From Planctomycetota bacterium (GTDB lineage: Bacteria > Planctomycetota > UBA1135 > UBA2386): DNA of 64,000 nt. A program made the position numbers and the translations under genes. The notes below the pieces were generated by a model. It saw only the letters and a program-made list of their open reading frames with translations, did no database searches and was not told where the DNA came from. Shown here piece after piece: positions 47,661 through 57,436 of this stretch; the stretch's first letter is position 1; every line of letters starts with the position of its first letter. The stretch lies in contig JANQJF010000086.1 in NCBI GenBank assembly GCA_028281765.1, forward strand, positions 38,484 through 102,483, read 5' to 3'.

Positions 47661-48254
47661 ATGCGTCGACTCTGGAGCACCTGTCTTGTGATCGTCGCGC
47701 TGCCGAGCTGCGCAATCGACCACGTGGCGTTCCGGCCGCGCGAGCACGTCGACGCCGAGTCGCCGCGCGGTTTCCCAGCCGCGTCCTACGCATTGGCCGA
47801 TGACGCGGGGCGGAAGAGCGAAGTGCGGATCTGGTCGGCCGGTGTCGATCGGGATGGCGACGGCGCCATCGTGCGTGTGGGCTTCGAGATCGAGAATCGC
47901 TTCGACGAGCCCGTCGAGATTTCGATCCCCGATACGCGCGTGGTCGACGTCGACGTCTCCGGCGGCGCCAACGCGGTCGTCGACACGAGGCCCATGATCG
48001 ACGGTGAGCCGGCTGCGGCGGCCGACGCCGTGCAGGTCGTCGAGCTGTCCTTCCCGCTGCCGTCCGGGATCGAGCCCGACGACGTTCGTTCGTTCGCCGT
48101 GCGATGGTCCGTGCGGGGTGCCGTCGACTTCGCGGAGCACACAGCGTTTCGTCGTGAGCCGTCGCGCTACCCGGACATGTATTGGCACGGGGGCTTCTAC
48201 CGGGGATGGGCCTGGCGCCGGCCCTATCCGATCTTTCCGGCTTACTGCTGGTGA
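47661..48254 (+). CDS. Lipoprotein of unknown function
   Basis: The 197-residue protein has a lipoprotein signal (LWSTCLVIVALPSCA, lipobox PSCA about 14-17). A mature beta-rich domain follows (VRVGFEIENRFDEPVEISIP, then ELSFPLPSGIEPDDV), and the end is aromatic- and Arg-rich (HGGFYRGWAWRRPYPIFP). GTGGAGG lies 5 nt before the ATG at 47661, deciding the start against longer frames. The fold of the middle resembles beta-sandwich domains. It is convergent with the glutaredoxin gene. Confidence 0.65.
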   Translation: MRRLWSTCLVIVALPSCAIDHVAFRPREHVDAESPRGFPAASYALADDAGRKSEVRIWSAGVDRDGDGAIVRVGFEIENRFDEPVEISIPDTRVVDVDVSGGANAVVDTRPMIDGEPAAAADAVQVVELSFPLPSGIEPDDVRSFAVRWSVRGAVDFAEHTAFRREPSRYPDMYWHGGFYRGWAWRRPYPIFPAYCW

Positions 48255-48257
48255 AGC

Positions 48258-48524
48258 TCAGCCGGTCAGGTTCTCGAGCTCGCCTCCGGCATCCAAGTCC
48301 TGCAGCTCGGTGAATCCGCCGATCGCGCGGTCGTCGATCAGCACGAGCGGCACCGTGTAGTGGCCCGGTAGGATCGAGGATACGAAGCCGCGTCGGTCCG
48401 GGTGATCGTCGAGGTAGATCTGCTCGACGGGGATGCTCTTCTGCTGCAGCAGCTGCTCGGCCATGACGCAGAACGGGCAGCCGCGGGTGCGATACATCAC
48501 GACGCGCTGTTGGGAGTCGGACAT
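48258..48524 (-). CDS. Glutaredoxin
   Basis: The 88-residue protein has the glutaredoxin active site RGCPFCVMAE (CPFC at about 15-18), then YTVPLVLIDDRAIGGFTEL, the cis-Pro and substrate-binding region. It reduces disulfides with glutathione or another low-molecular thiol. The ATG at 48524 gives the normal start; an upstream ATG (48563) would add 13 residues. It diverges from the arginase-family gene. Confidence 0.9.
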   Translation of the reverse strand: MSDSQQRVVMYRTRGCPFCVMAEQLLQQKSIPVEQIYLDDHPDRRGFVSSILPGHYTVPLVLIDDRAIGGFTELQDLDAGGELENLTG

Positions 48525-48586
48525 CTTGGTTGGGGATTCAAACGGATTCGTTCGACTGCTCATGCCGCATGGATACGTTGTCGGCC

Positions 48587-49567
48587 ATGCAAGGTTTCGA
48601 TCCTAACGCGGCGGCGGCAGAAGGCTCGGGCGTCTTCGGGCTGCCGCACGGGCCGGACGATGCCGATCTCGTGCTCGTGCCGGTGCCGTTTGCGGCCACG
48701 GCATCGTATGGACGAGGCGCGGAGCGCGGGCCGGCGGCGATCCTCGAGGCGAGCCGTCAGGTCGACCTGTTCGATCTGCAGACCGGCAAGCCGTACGAGC
48801 GCGGGATCTGGATGGAGCCCCTCGATCCCGACATCGAGCGCCACGACCGGCGGGCTCGGATCGACGTGCAGAACGGCGCGATCCCGGGCGTCGAGCGCGC
48901 GGGCGATGCGGTCAACGAATTCGTCGTCGATCGCGTGCGACACCACCTCGCGGCCGGCAAGTTCGTCGGGATCGTCGGTGGCGATCACTCGGTGCCCTAC
49001 GGTGCGATTCGCACGGTCGCCAAGCAGCACGGCGAGATCGGCATCCTGCACGTCGACGCACACGCGGATCTCCGCGTCGCCTACGAAGGCTTCCGATGGA
49101 GCCATGCGTCGATCATGCACAACGTGCTCGCCGACGTGCCGGCGGTCACGCGGATCGCGCAGGTCGGCATTCGCGACTTCTGCGAAGACGAGCATCGAAG
49201 GATCTTGGAATCGAACGGTCGCGTGCAGACGTGGTTCGAGCATGCCTGGCGCGGTCGGTTGGCGGACGGTGAGAAGCTGCGGACGCTGTGCGAAGAGGTC
49301 GTCGCGCGGCTCCCGCAGAACGTGTGGGTGAGCTTTGACATCGACGGGCTCGACCCCGCGCTCTGTCCGCACACCGGCACGCCGGTGCCCGGTGGGCTTT
49401 CGTTCCACGAGGCGTGCACGCTGGTCGAAGTGCTCGCACACGAGCGCCGCATCGTCGGCTTCGACCTGTGCGAGGTCGCGCCGGGTCCCGACGGCGACGA
49501 GTGGGACGCCAACGTCGGCGCGCGCGTGCTCTACAAGCTCTGCGGCTTTTGTCTGCTGACGAACTGA
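48587..49567 (+). CDS. Arginase/agmatinase family hydrolase
   Basis: The 326-residue ureohydrolase has the two-Mn centre motifs GIVGGDHSVPYG, ILHVDAHADLR and WVSFDIDGLDPAL, plus the TGTPVPGGLSFHEA loop. The family includes agmatinase, arginase, guanidinobutyrase and formimidoylglutamase; the long DAHADLR/GLSFHE pattern is closest to agmatinase-like enzymes, but the substrate is not certain. The start chosen is the third in-frame ATG (48587); upstream ATGs at 48530 and 48569 are possible. It abuts the convergent FG-GAP gene. Confidence 0.9.
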   Translation: MQGFDPNAAAAEGSGVFGLPHGPDDADLVLVPVPFAATASYGRGAERGPAAILEASRQVDLFDLQTGKPYERGIWMEPLDPDIERHDRRARIDVQNGAIPGVERAGDAVNEFVVDRVRHHLAAGKFVGIVGGDHSVPYGAIRTVAKQHGEIGILHVDAHADLRVAYEGFRWSHASIMHNVLADVPAVTRIAQVGIRDFCEDEHRRILESNGRVQTWFEHAWRGRLADGEKLRTLCEEVVARLPQNVWVSFDIDGLDPALCPHTGTPVPGGLSFHEACTLVEVLAHERRIVGFDLCEVAPGPDGDEWDANVGARVLYKLCGFCLLTN

Positions 49568-49568
49568 C

Positions 49569-51038
49569 TCAGTTGGCGATCGACACGGCGACGCAGTTCG
49601 TCGTCGCGCCGGTCGAGCCGAGCGCGATGCCCTGCACGAGAAGCCGTGTGCCCGTCCAGGCGATGGATGCCGGAAGGCGAGAAGTCCACGTGCCCGCGAG
49701 TTGCTCTGCATCGATCGAGATCTCCGCGACGCGGGGGCTCGAGGCGTCCAGGTGCCAGAGGCCGAGCGGGGTTGGCGCCGGTTCGAGCGCCGACGTCGCG
49801 ACGTGCAGGACGATCTGCGTGCTCGCACCGTCTCGGGCGTACGCGAGGACCGCGAGTCCGTCACGTGTCGATGGGCGGTGGGGGATCACGAGGTGACGGT
49901 CCGCGTTCCAGAGGATCGCGTGTGGGGCGACGAAGTCGAGGTCGCGATCACCGTCCAGATCGACGAGGGATGCGTTGCCGCTCCACGGACGGGACGGCAG
50001 CGGCCACGTCGTCGGCGCGACGTGCAGCCGCGCGTCCTCGTTGCGCAGCGAGCGCGTGAACGAGTCCTGCAGCGCCAGGTCGGCGTCGCCATCGACGTCG
50101 AAGTCTCCGGAGACGCTGCCCGTGGCGGTGTCGGGCGCGAGCACGAGCCGCTCCGTCTCGAACGGGAATCGACGCAGGTAGGTGCGCGCGGTGTCTCGAT
50201 CGCCGTGGTACGCGTGCTCCGACCAGACGAGGTCGAGACGTCCGTCCGCGCCGACGTCGAGCAGACGGACGAGCGCGGCGTTCGCGTTCTCGACGACGCG
50301 CACGCGTTCGAAGTGGCCCGTGCCGTCGTTGCGGAGCCAGTCGATCCCGCCGCTCGGCAAGCCCGCGATCGTGTCTTTGTGGTGCACGAGCGCGTCGACG
50401 TCGCCATCCCCGTCGATGTCGCCGAGCGCGGGGCCGCGCGGCGGAGGCCAGGCTTCGGCTGCCGGGAGTCGCGCGTCGGTCGCGTCGACGAGGCGCGTGC
50501 CCGTGTTGTGCCAGAGCCTCATTCCCGAAGCGCGGACGAACAGGTCGACGCGACCGTCCCCGTCGAAGTCGGCGGCGCCGCCCTCGGCGATCGCGGAGTC
50601 ACCGGTCAACCAGGTCGCGGTTTCGTCGACCCAGTTCGACGCGCGCTGCAGCACCGCGCGGTGCGTCGTCACGACGTCGTCGAGTCCGTCTCCGTCGAGG
50701 TCCGCGAACAGGATCCACGCGCTCGCGGGCACGTCGAGCCGCTCGACCGAGAAACCACCACGGCCGTCGTTGCGCAGCACGCAGGCGTGCGCACCGAGCG
50801 CCAGATCGACGTCGCCATCCCCGTCGATGTCGCCGAAGTCGATCGCGGCTCCGGGCGCGACGAGTTCCGCCGGGTCCGTGACCGGATTCGGATCGAGGAA
50901 ACGGCCCAGCGCCGCGCTCGCTGCCGGCGTGAGGTCCGGCTGTTCGGACGGCGGAATCGAACCGACCGTCGGAGTTCGATCCGAACCGCTGCACGCTCCG
51001 AACACGAGCGCGCCCACCCAGACCACGCGAGAGAGCAC
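49569..51038 (-). CDS. FG-GAP/VCBS repeat lipoprotein
   Basis: The 489-residue protein has a lipoprotein signal (VVWVGALVFGACSG, lipobox FGAC). It then has repeated Asp-rich FG-GAP-like units: FGDIDGDGDVDLALG, DLDGDGLDDVVT, DFDGDGRVDLFV, LGDIDGDGDVDALV and LVDLDGDRDLDFVA. The end (RLLVQGIALGSTGATTNC) resembles the shared C-terminal module. It is likely an envelope beta-propeller with calcium loops. The GTG at 51038 begins the signal. It stands 37 bp after the RND operon in the same direction but may have its own promoter. Confidence 0.75.
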   Translation of the reverse strand: MLSRVVWVGALVFGACSGSDRTPTVGSIPPSEQPDLTPAASAALGRFLDPNPVTDPAELVAPGAAIDFGDIDGDGDVDLALGAHACVLRNDGRGGFSVERLDVPASAWILFADLDGDGLDDVVTTHRAVLQRASNWVDETATWLTGDSAIAEGGAADFDGDGRVDLFVRASGMRLWHNTGTRLVDATDARLPAAEAWPPPRGPALGDIDGDGDVDALVHHKDTIAGLPSGGIDWLRNDGTGHFERVRVVENANAALVRLLDVGADGRLDLVWSEHAYHGDRDTARTYLRRFPFETERLVLAPDTATGSVSGDFDVDGDADLALQDSFTRSLRNEDARLHVAPTTWPLPSRPWSGNASLVDLDGDRDLDFVAPHAILWNADRHLVIPHRPSTRDGLAVLAYARDGASTQIVLHVATSALEPAPTPLGLWHLDASSPRVAEISIDAEQLAGTWTSRLPASIAWTGTRLLVQGIALGSTGATTNCVAVSIAN

Positions 51039-51075
51039 GCCGCGATCCTACGCGGCATCGGCGCACTCGTGGGCG

Positions 51076-54000
51076 CTACGCGCGGCGGAACGGTCGCAGC
51101 ACGAAGCCGACGATGCGGCCGCACAGTCGCTTCGTGTCGTCGATGAAGACGTAGGCGAGCGGCACCGAGAACGCCGTAAACACGGTGCAAACGGCGAGTC
51201 CGCCCGCGACCGCGATCGACATGCTGACGTAGCTGATGCCCTGACCCGTCGACTCGCCGAAGATCGCCATCGGGATCAAGCCGACGATCGTCGTCGTCGC
51301 GGTCATGACGATGGGCCGCAAACGCATGCGCGCGCCGCGCAGGATCGCCGACGTCCGCGTGCGACCCTCGCGCCGCAAGCGCGCGATGCAGTCGAGCAGA
51401 ACGATGCCGTTGTTCACGACGATGCCGGCGAGCAGCATGATCCCGATGCCGGCCATGACGTCGATCGAGCCGTGGAAGAGCACGAGTGACCAAGCCGCGC
51501 CGAGCATCGCGAACGGCACGGTCACGAGGATCGCGGCCGGCAGGATGACCGACTCGAAGAGCACGCCCATGAGCATGAAGATCAGGGCGACGGCGAGGGC
51601 CCCGGCCTTGCCGAGCTCCGCGAGTTGCTCGCCGATCTGGCCGGCGTAGCTGGCTTCGCTCCAGGAGTATCCGCGCGGCAGCGACGTGCTGTCCATCACC
51701 GTGCGGATGTGCTCGGACATCTGCGTCGACGTCACGCCTTCCGCGCGGGTGCCTTCGATCTGGACGGCGGTGCGGCCGTCGATGCGGCTGATCTTCTCGA
51801 GTGAGTTCTCGAAGCGGATCGAACTCAGGTCGTCGAGCCGCTGGAACATGCCCTGCCTGTTCCACACCCGGGTTTCGCGGAGATCGAGCAGGGTCGGGTT
51901 GCGTTCGGCGTCGAACTGCGCGATGAGGCGCACGTCCCCGTCGTCTTCTTCGTAGCGAGTGAGCTCGACGCCGCGGAGGCCGGACGACATCGTGCGCGTC
52001 AGCGCTGCCGGCGCGACTTCGAACTCGCTGAGTTGCTGGCGGTCGACGTTGACGACGACTTCACGGTTGCCCTCGACGCGGTCGACCTCGGCGCTGACGA
52101 CGTCGTCGAGCTGTTCGAGCTGGCCGGCGATCTCGAGTGCGCGCTCCGTCAGGAACTGACTGTCGGGTCCCCAGAGCCGGACGACGAAGTTGTTCGAGTT
52201 TTTGTCGTCCCCCGACTCGCCGCCGCCGCGGGCACCGCCACCGGAGCGATCCTTCATGCGCAGGTTGATGCCGGGACGACGCGGCCACGCCAATCGAATC
52301 TCGTTGGTCAGTGCCGGCTTGTCGTCGGTGTCGAACTCGGGGTCGAGGATCAGGTCGAAGCGCGCCGAGGTGCGATCGAACCGCACCGACAAGTGATCGA
52401 GGCTCCACTCCTCCTTGCGCGCTAGCAGAAAGTTCTCGAACTCCTGGACCTCGTCCGCGACTTCGCGCAGCGTTCGTCCCGCCGGAAGCTCGATGTTGAG
52501 CGTGATGTCGCCACCGCGGAACGGGCCGCCGCCTTTCTCGTGGAAGTCGAGCTGGGAGAACGCCGTGCCCATCGAGAACACGAGGGCGACGCATCCGATC
52601 GCGGCCCACCAGCGGTGTCGAAGGCCGAAGTGCACGAGCCAACGGTTGGCGCGCATCACCAGGTTGACCGGGGACCACTTCGACGGCTTGCTGCGGCCCT
52701 CGGCCGCCACGCCGATGCCGGCCCCTAGATGGCGCATGCCGGACGGCAGCAGGAGAAGCGCGACGCCCAGACTGCCGAGCAGCGCGACCGAGAGCGTCAG
52801 CCCGATCGCACCCAGCGCGGCGCGCAGATTTTGGTCTTCGCTGATGAAGACGAGCGGGAGGATCACGACGATCGTCGTCAATGTCGCCGTCGTGATCGCG
52901 AGGACGATCTCGCGCGGGCCCTGGACCGCGGCGTCTCGCATGCGCATGCCGCGCGCGCGCAGCCGCCGGATGTTCTCGAGCACCACGACCGAATTGTCGA
53001 CGACCATGCCGACGGCGAGCGTCATGCCCGCCATCGTCAGGAGGTTGAGGCTGCGTCCCGCGAAGAACGCGTAGCAGCCGGCGACGAGCAGCGCGAGGGG
53101 GATCGCGAGCGCGATCGCGACCGTTGCGCGCACGTTGCGCAGGAACGCGTAGAGCGCGAGGAGGGCGAGCAGGCCGCCCTGGATCGACGTCGAGAGAAGC
53201 GTCTGGAGCGACGACTCGATCATCTCGCCCTGGTCGAAGAGCTGCCGGAACGCGATGCCGTTCAGGCGTGGGTCGTTCTCGAGGTCACTCATCGCGGCGC
53301 GTGCGCCGCGGCTCGCCTCGACCGGGTTCACGCCCGCGGCCAAGCGCAGCACGCCGGTGTAGGTGTACTTTTGGTCGAACCGGGCGAGGCTGTCGCGGAC
53401 GGACGGTACGCGTTCGACGCGCGCGATGTCCTTGATCCGGAGTCCGGTGCGGATCGGGTAGTTCTCGATTTCCTCCTGACTCTGGAACTTGCTGTTGACC
53501 CGCACGAGGTAGCGGCTGTGACCGTCGTCGAGTTCGCCGACGGGTCGTGCGAAGTTGTCGCGCATCAGGCGCTGGATCAGCTCGCCGTAGTCGATGCGAT
53601 GCGCGACCAGCAGGTCGCGGTCGAACCAGATGCGCAGCGTCTCCGCGAGGAGGCCCCAGATCTCGACGCGTCCCACGCCGTCGACGCGCTCGAGCATCGG
53701 TCGCACGACGCGGTCGATCTTGTCGTCCCACTTGCTGTCGCGCTCGGGCGTGAGGATCTGGAAGAACGACAGCGGCGCCGAGTTGCCGTCTTCGCGCCAC
53801 GTGAAGTAGCGGTCGACGCCGCGCGGCCAGTCGAGCTTGGCGCGCTGCGCGCGATCGCGCACTTCGGCGGCTGCGAGCATCAGGTCGATCCCCGTGTCGA
53901 GCTTGATGCGGATGAACGCGCTGTCGGTCTCGCAGCTCGCGCGCGTTTCCGCGACGCCGGGGATCGTGCGGATCTGGGCCTCGAGCGGCTCCATGACCTG

Positions 54001-54198
54001 CTCTTGGACCTCCTGTGGCGTCATCGATTGTGCCACGGGGATCCACATGTTGATCTGGCCCTGCGCCATGTCGGCCGGCACGAGCCGGAGCGGCAGGCGC
54101 GCGAACGACAGCACGCCGAGCGAACACAGCGTCAGCGCCGCCATCAGCGTGAGGATCGGGCGATCGACGAAGAGCGTCAGTGGGCCTTGCTTGATCAC
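51076..54198 (-). CDS. RND efflux permease (second of a pair)
   Basis: The 1040-residue inner-membrane RND transporter has the HAE1/AcrB-like plan: N-terminal TM1 (PILTLMAALTLCSLGVLSF), a large periplasmic loop with VAQSMTPQEVQEQVMEPLE, the TM4 region GMTLAVGMVVDNSVVVLENI and a second periplasmic half. It exports lipophilic or ionic compounds by proton antiport with an adaptor and an outer-membrane channel. A GTG start overlaps the preceding permease stop as GTGA. The two permeases differ, suggesting a mixed trimer as in MdtBC. Confidence 0.92.
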   Translation of the reverse strand: MIKQGPLTLFVDRPILTLMAALTLCSLGVLSFARLPLRLVPADMAQGQINMWIPVAQSMTPQEVQEQVMEPLEAQIRTIPGVAETRASCETDSAFIRIKLDTGIDLMLAAAEVRDRAQRAKLDWPRGVDRYFTWREDGNSAPLSFFQILTPERDSKWDDKIDRVVRPMLERVDGVGRVEIWGLLAETLRIWFDRDLLVAHRIDYGELIQRLMRDNFARPVGELDDGHSRYLVRVNSKFQSQEEIENYPIRTGLRIKDIARVERVPSVRDSLARFDQKYTYTGVLRLAAGVNPVEASRGARAAMSDLENDPRLNGIAFRQLFDQGEMIESSLQTLLSTSIQGGLLALLALYAFLRNVRATVAIALAIPLALLVAGCYAFFAGRSLNLLTMAGMTLAVGMVVDNSVVVLENIRRLRARGMRMRDAAVQGPREIVLAITTATLTTIVVILPLVFISEDQNLRAALGAIGLTLSVALLGSLGVALLLLPSGMRHLGAGIGVAAEGRSKPSKWSPVNLVMRANRWLVHFGLRHRWWAAIGCVALVFSMGTAFSQLDFHEKGGGPFRGGDITLNIELPAGRTLREVADEVQEFENFLLARKEEWSLDHLSVRFDRTSARFDLILDPEFDTDDKPALTNEIRLAWPRRPGINLRMKDRSGGGARGGGESGDDKNSNNFVVRLWGPDSQFLTERALEIAGQLEQLDDVVSAEVDRVEGNREVVVNVDRQQLSEFEVAPAALTRTMSSGLRGVELTRYEEDDGDVRLIAQFDAERNPTLLDLRETRVWNRQGMFQRLDDLSSIRFENSLEKISRIDGRTAVQIEGTRAEGVTSTQMSEHIRTVMDSTSLPRGYSWSEASYAGQIGEQLAELGKAGALAVALIFMLMGVLFESVILPAAILVTVPFAMLGAAWSLVLFHGSIDVMAGIGIMLLAGIVVNNGIVLLDCIARLRREGRTRTSAILRGARMRLRPIVMTATTTIVGLIPMAIFGESTGQGISYVSMSIAVAGGLAVCTVFTAFSVPLAYVFIDDTKRLCGRIVGFVLRPFRRA

Positions 54199-57100
54199 GG
54201 TGTCGCGACCTCCTTTGTCTCCTCGCGCCGTCCGACGATCGAGTACACGACCGGAATGACGATCAGCGTGAGGAGGGTAGACGACGTCAGGCCGGCGACC
54301 ACGGTGATCGCGAGCGGGGCGCGTAGCTCCAGGCCTTCGCCGGTTCCGCCGACGACCGGCAGCTGCTGGAGCCAGCCGGTCAGCGGCAGAAGCCCGAGCA
54401 CCGTCGTCAGCGTCGTCATCAGCACGGGGCGGAGCCGGATGCGGGCACCTTCGACGATGGCCTGCATCTTGTCCGCGCCGTCACGGTGCAGTCGGTTGAT
54501 CTGGTCGACGAGGATGATCGCGTTGTTGACGACAATGCCCGCCAGCACGATCGCGCCGAGCAGCACGACGACCGAGATCGGGACGTCGAGCACGCCGAGC
54601 AGGAAGATCACGCCGACGAAGGCGAGCGGCAGCGAGCAGAGGATCATCAGCGGCTGCAGCAGGCTCTCGAACTGGCTCGCCATCACGACGTAGACCAGGA
54701 AGACCGCGAGCAACAGCGCCATCGTCAGGCTGTCGAGCGACGCGTCCATGTCGGCCTTCTGCCCGCCGACGCGCACGTCGATCCCGGTGGGGCGGGGGAC
54801 GTTGGCGAGGGCGCGCTCGATGCGTTCCTGCGTCGAGCCGAGGTCGAAACCGATCACCGTCGCGTGCACTTCCGCGCCGCGCACGTCGCCGATCCGACGG
54901 ATCTCGCTCGGGCCTTCGAGTCGCTGCACGTCCGCGATCGACGCCAGCGGGATCACCGGGACTCCGGCCGGGTTGACGTTCACGTCGAGGAGGTGGCGCA
55001 CCGTGCCGAGGTCGTGCTTGTCCATCGACACGCGCATGTCGATCTTGCGCTCGCGCTCGGCGTATCGCGTGGGCACGTCGCCCTGAACCTTGCTGCGCAG
55101 GATGTCCGTCACGCGGCCGGAGTCGATGCCGAGTGCGGACATCTTCTCGCGGTCCAGCCGCAGCACGATCTCGGGGTTGCCGCGCTGCAGCGTGCTGCGA
55201 ACGTCGCGCACGCCCGGCACGCTCCTGCGGATCGACTCCTCGACCGACTGGCTGACCTCGCGCAGTGCGCGGAGGTCGCGTCCCAGGATCTCGACCGCGA
55301 GCGGTGCGGAGAACGACAGGACGCTCGGGCGGGAGAACCGGAACGACTGGACCTCGGGGATCGCACGAATCGTCGCGCGCACCTTCTCCCGCAGCGACTC
55401 TTCGCTGGCCTGCAGGTCGGAGGTCGGCTTCAGGCTGACGAGGATGCGGGCCGAGTGTTCGCCTTCTTCGCTGCTGTTGAGCTCCTGCTTGTCCACGCCG
55501 ACGGCGAGGAAGGTGCGCTCGACCTCGGGCATCGTCGCGACGGTCTTCTCGATCGGGCCGACGACCTCGTCGGTGCGTTCGACCGTCGCGTCACGCGGCA
55601 GGAAGACATCGACGTAGAGCTCGCCCTGCGATACCTCGGGCAGCAGTTCGTTGCCCAGCGTCGTGACCTGGCGTCCCGCGAGTGCGAGGAGTCCGACCGC
55701 GATCAGGACGATCGCCCAACGGAACCGGAGGGCGCCGCGGAGCATGCGTTCGTAGACCCGCTCGGTCGCGGCGAACAGCTTGCCGGCTTGCGCCGTAGCG
55801 GGCGCCGTGACGTCCTTGTCGCGCCCGCGGCTCGCGAGCATCGGGATCACGAACAGCGCGACAAGCAGTGACATCAAGAGGCTGTAGACCACCGTCAGCG
55901 ACTGGTCGCGGAACAGCTGTCCCGCCATGCCCTCGACGAACACGATCGGGAAGAACACGGCGATCGTCGTCAACGTACTGGCCGTCACCGCGGACGCGAC
56001 GCGCGACACGCCTTGCACGGCTGCGGCGCGGATCCCGAGCCCCGCTTCGCGTGAACGCGTGATCGATTCGAGCACGACGATCGAGTTGTCCACGAGCATG
56101 CCGACGCCGAGGGCGAGGCCGCCGAGCGACATCACGTTGAGAGTGATGTCGGAGATGAAGATCGGGGCGAAGCTCGCCGCGATGCTGATCGGGATCGACG
56201 TCGCGAGGATGACGGTCGTCGAGAAGCGGCGCAGGAACAGGAAAATGACGAGGATCGCGAACAGGCCGCCCATGAACGCGCTCGACTGCACCTCGTCGAT
56301 CGACGTCTCGATGAACTGCGACTGGTCCTGCAGCATGTCGAGCCGCACGCCGAACGGCGTCAGCTGATGCGTCAGGAAGTCTGTCATCATTCGGTGTCGA
56401 CGCTTCTTGGCGAACTCGTTCTCCCAATCGCCCTTCTTCTCTTCCGCTGCCGGCTTGTCCGGCTTCGGTTCCGCGAGCTTCGCGACGTAGGCGCGCTGGG
56501 GCGCCGTGCCGAACACGCGATCGCGCACGTCGCCAGCCAGCGAGACGATGTTCGCGCGTGCTTCCTTGTAGACGTCGATCAGCACGCAGGGCGTGCCGTT
56601 GACGCGGCTGATGACCTCTTTCTCCTTCGGCTCGCGCGTGATGCGGGCGACGTCGCGCAGCCGGATCATGCCGTCGTTGCGTCGGTCGACGATGACGTCC
56701 GCGACCTCTTCGAGGTTCTGGAACTCGCCGAGGGTGCGGACGAGGAACTCGGTCTTGCCCTCCTCGATCGTGCCGGCGGCGGTGTTGACGTTCTCGTCGG
56801 TCAGGCGTTGGGCGAGGGTTGCGACGTCGATGCCGAACACGTCGAGTGCGGCCTCGTCGATCGTGATGCGGATCTCCTCTTCGTCTCCGCCACGCACCTT
56901 GACGGCGGCGACGCCTTCGATCTTGGACAGCTCGCGTTCGATGTCTTCCTCGGCCATGCGCCGCAGTTCGACCGGGTCGGCATCACCCGACAGTCCAAGC
57001 GTGAGCACCGGGTCGAGACTGGGGTCGTAGCGCAGCACGAGCGGCCGCTCGGCGTCTTCCGGTAGCCGCACGCGATCGAGACGTTCGCGGATATCGGAGA

Positions 57101-57425
57101 TCGCGAAGACCATCTGCGTGCCCCAGGTGAACTCGAGCACGACGTCGCTGACCTCGGCGCGGCTGATCGACGTCACGCGGCGCACACCCTGCACGACCGA
57201 CACCTGGTCCTGGATGCGCTCGCTGACGCGCTCCTCGACGTCCTCGGGCGACGAGCCGGGGTACTCCGTGCGGATCGTGACCGTCGGATACGCGATGTCC
57301 GGCAGCAGGTTGATCGGCAACTTGCTCAACCCGACCAGGCCGAACACGACCGCGGCGAGCACGACCATCGACACCGCCACCGGGCGGGTCGTGGTGAACG
57401 AGAAGAACGAGCCCTCGTGATCCAT
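54195..57425 (-). CDS. RND efflux permease (first of a pair)
   Basis: The 1076-residue RND transporter has the N-terminal segment PVAVSMVVLAAVVFGLVGL, the loop with SPEDVEERVSERIQDQVS, the TM4 motif GGLALGVGMLVDNSIVVLESI and the usual second half. A Lys/Glu-rich insert (PKPDKPAAEEKKGDWENE, about 320-337) lies in the first periplasmic region and is not typical. ATG 57425 was chosen; a GTG at 57440 overlapping the adaptor stop is in frame. It sits between the adaptor and the second permease. Confidence 0.92.
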   Translation of the reverse strand: MDHEGSFFSFTTTRPVAVSMVVLAAVVFGLVGLSKLPINLLPDIAYPTVTIRTEYPGSSPEDVEERVSERIQDQVSVVQGVRRVTSISRAEVSDVVLEFTWGTQMVFAISDIRERLDRVRLPEDAERPLVLRYDPSLDPVLTLGLSGDADPVELRRMAEEDIERELSKIEGVAAVKVRGGDEEEIRITIDEAALDVFGIDVATLAQRLTDENVNTAAGTIEEGKTEFLVRTLGEFQNLEEVADVIVDRRNDGMIRLRDVARITREPKEKEVISRVNGTPCVLIDVYKEARANIVSLAGDVRDRVFGTAPQRAYVAKLAEPKPDKPAAEEKKGDWENEFAKKRRHRMMTDFLTHQLTPFGVRLDMLQDQSQFIETSIDEVQSSAFMGGLFAILVIFLFLRRFSTTVILATSIPISIAASFAPIFISDITLNVMSLGGLALGVGMLVDNSIVVLESITRSREAGLGIRAAAVQGVSRVASAVTASTLTTIAVFFPIVFVEGMAGQLFRDQSLTVVYSLLMSLLVALFVIPMLASRGRDKDVTAPATAQAGKLFAATERVYERMLRGALRFRWAIVLIAVGLLALAGRQVTTLGNELLPEVSQGELYVDVFLPRDATVERTDEVVGPIEKTVATMPEVERTFLAVGVDKQELNSSEEGEHSARILVSLKPTSDLQASEESLREKVRATIRAIPEVQSFRFSRPSVLSFSAPLAVEILGRDLRALREVSQSVEESIRRSVPGVRDVRSTLQRGNPEIVLRLDREKMSALGIDSGRVTDILRSKVQGDVPTRYAERERKIDMRVSMDKHDLGTVRHLLDVNVNPAGVPVIPLASIADVQRLEGPSEIRRIGDVRGAEVHATVIGFDLGSTQERIERALANVPRPTGIDVRVGGQKADMDASLDSLTMALLLAVFLVYVVMASQFESLLQPLMILCSLPLAFVGVIFLLGVLDVPISVVVLLGAIVLAGIVVNNAIILVDQINRLHRDGADKMQAIVEGARIRLRPVLMTTLTTVLGLLPLTGWLQQLPVVGGTGEGLELRAPLAITVVAGLTSSTLLTLIVIPVVYSIVGRREETKEVATP

Positions 57426-57436
57426 CCGTGGCCCTG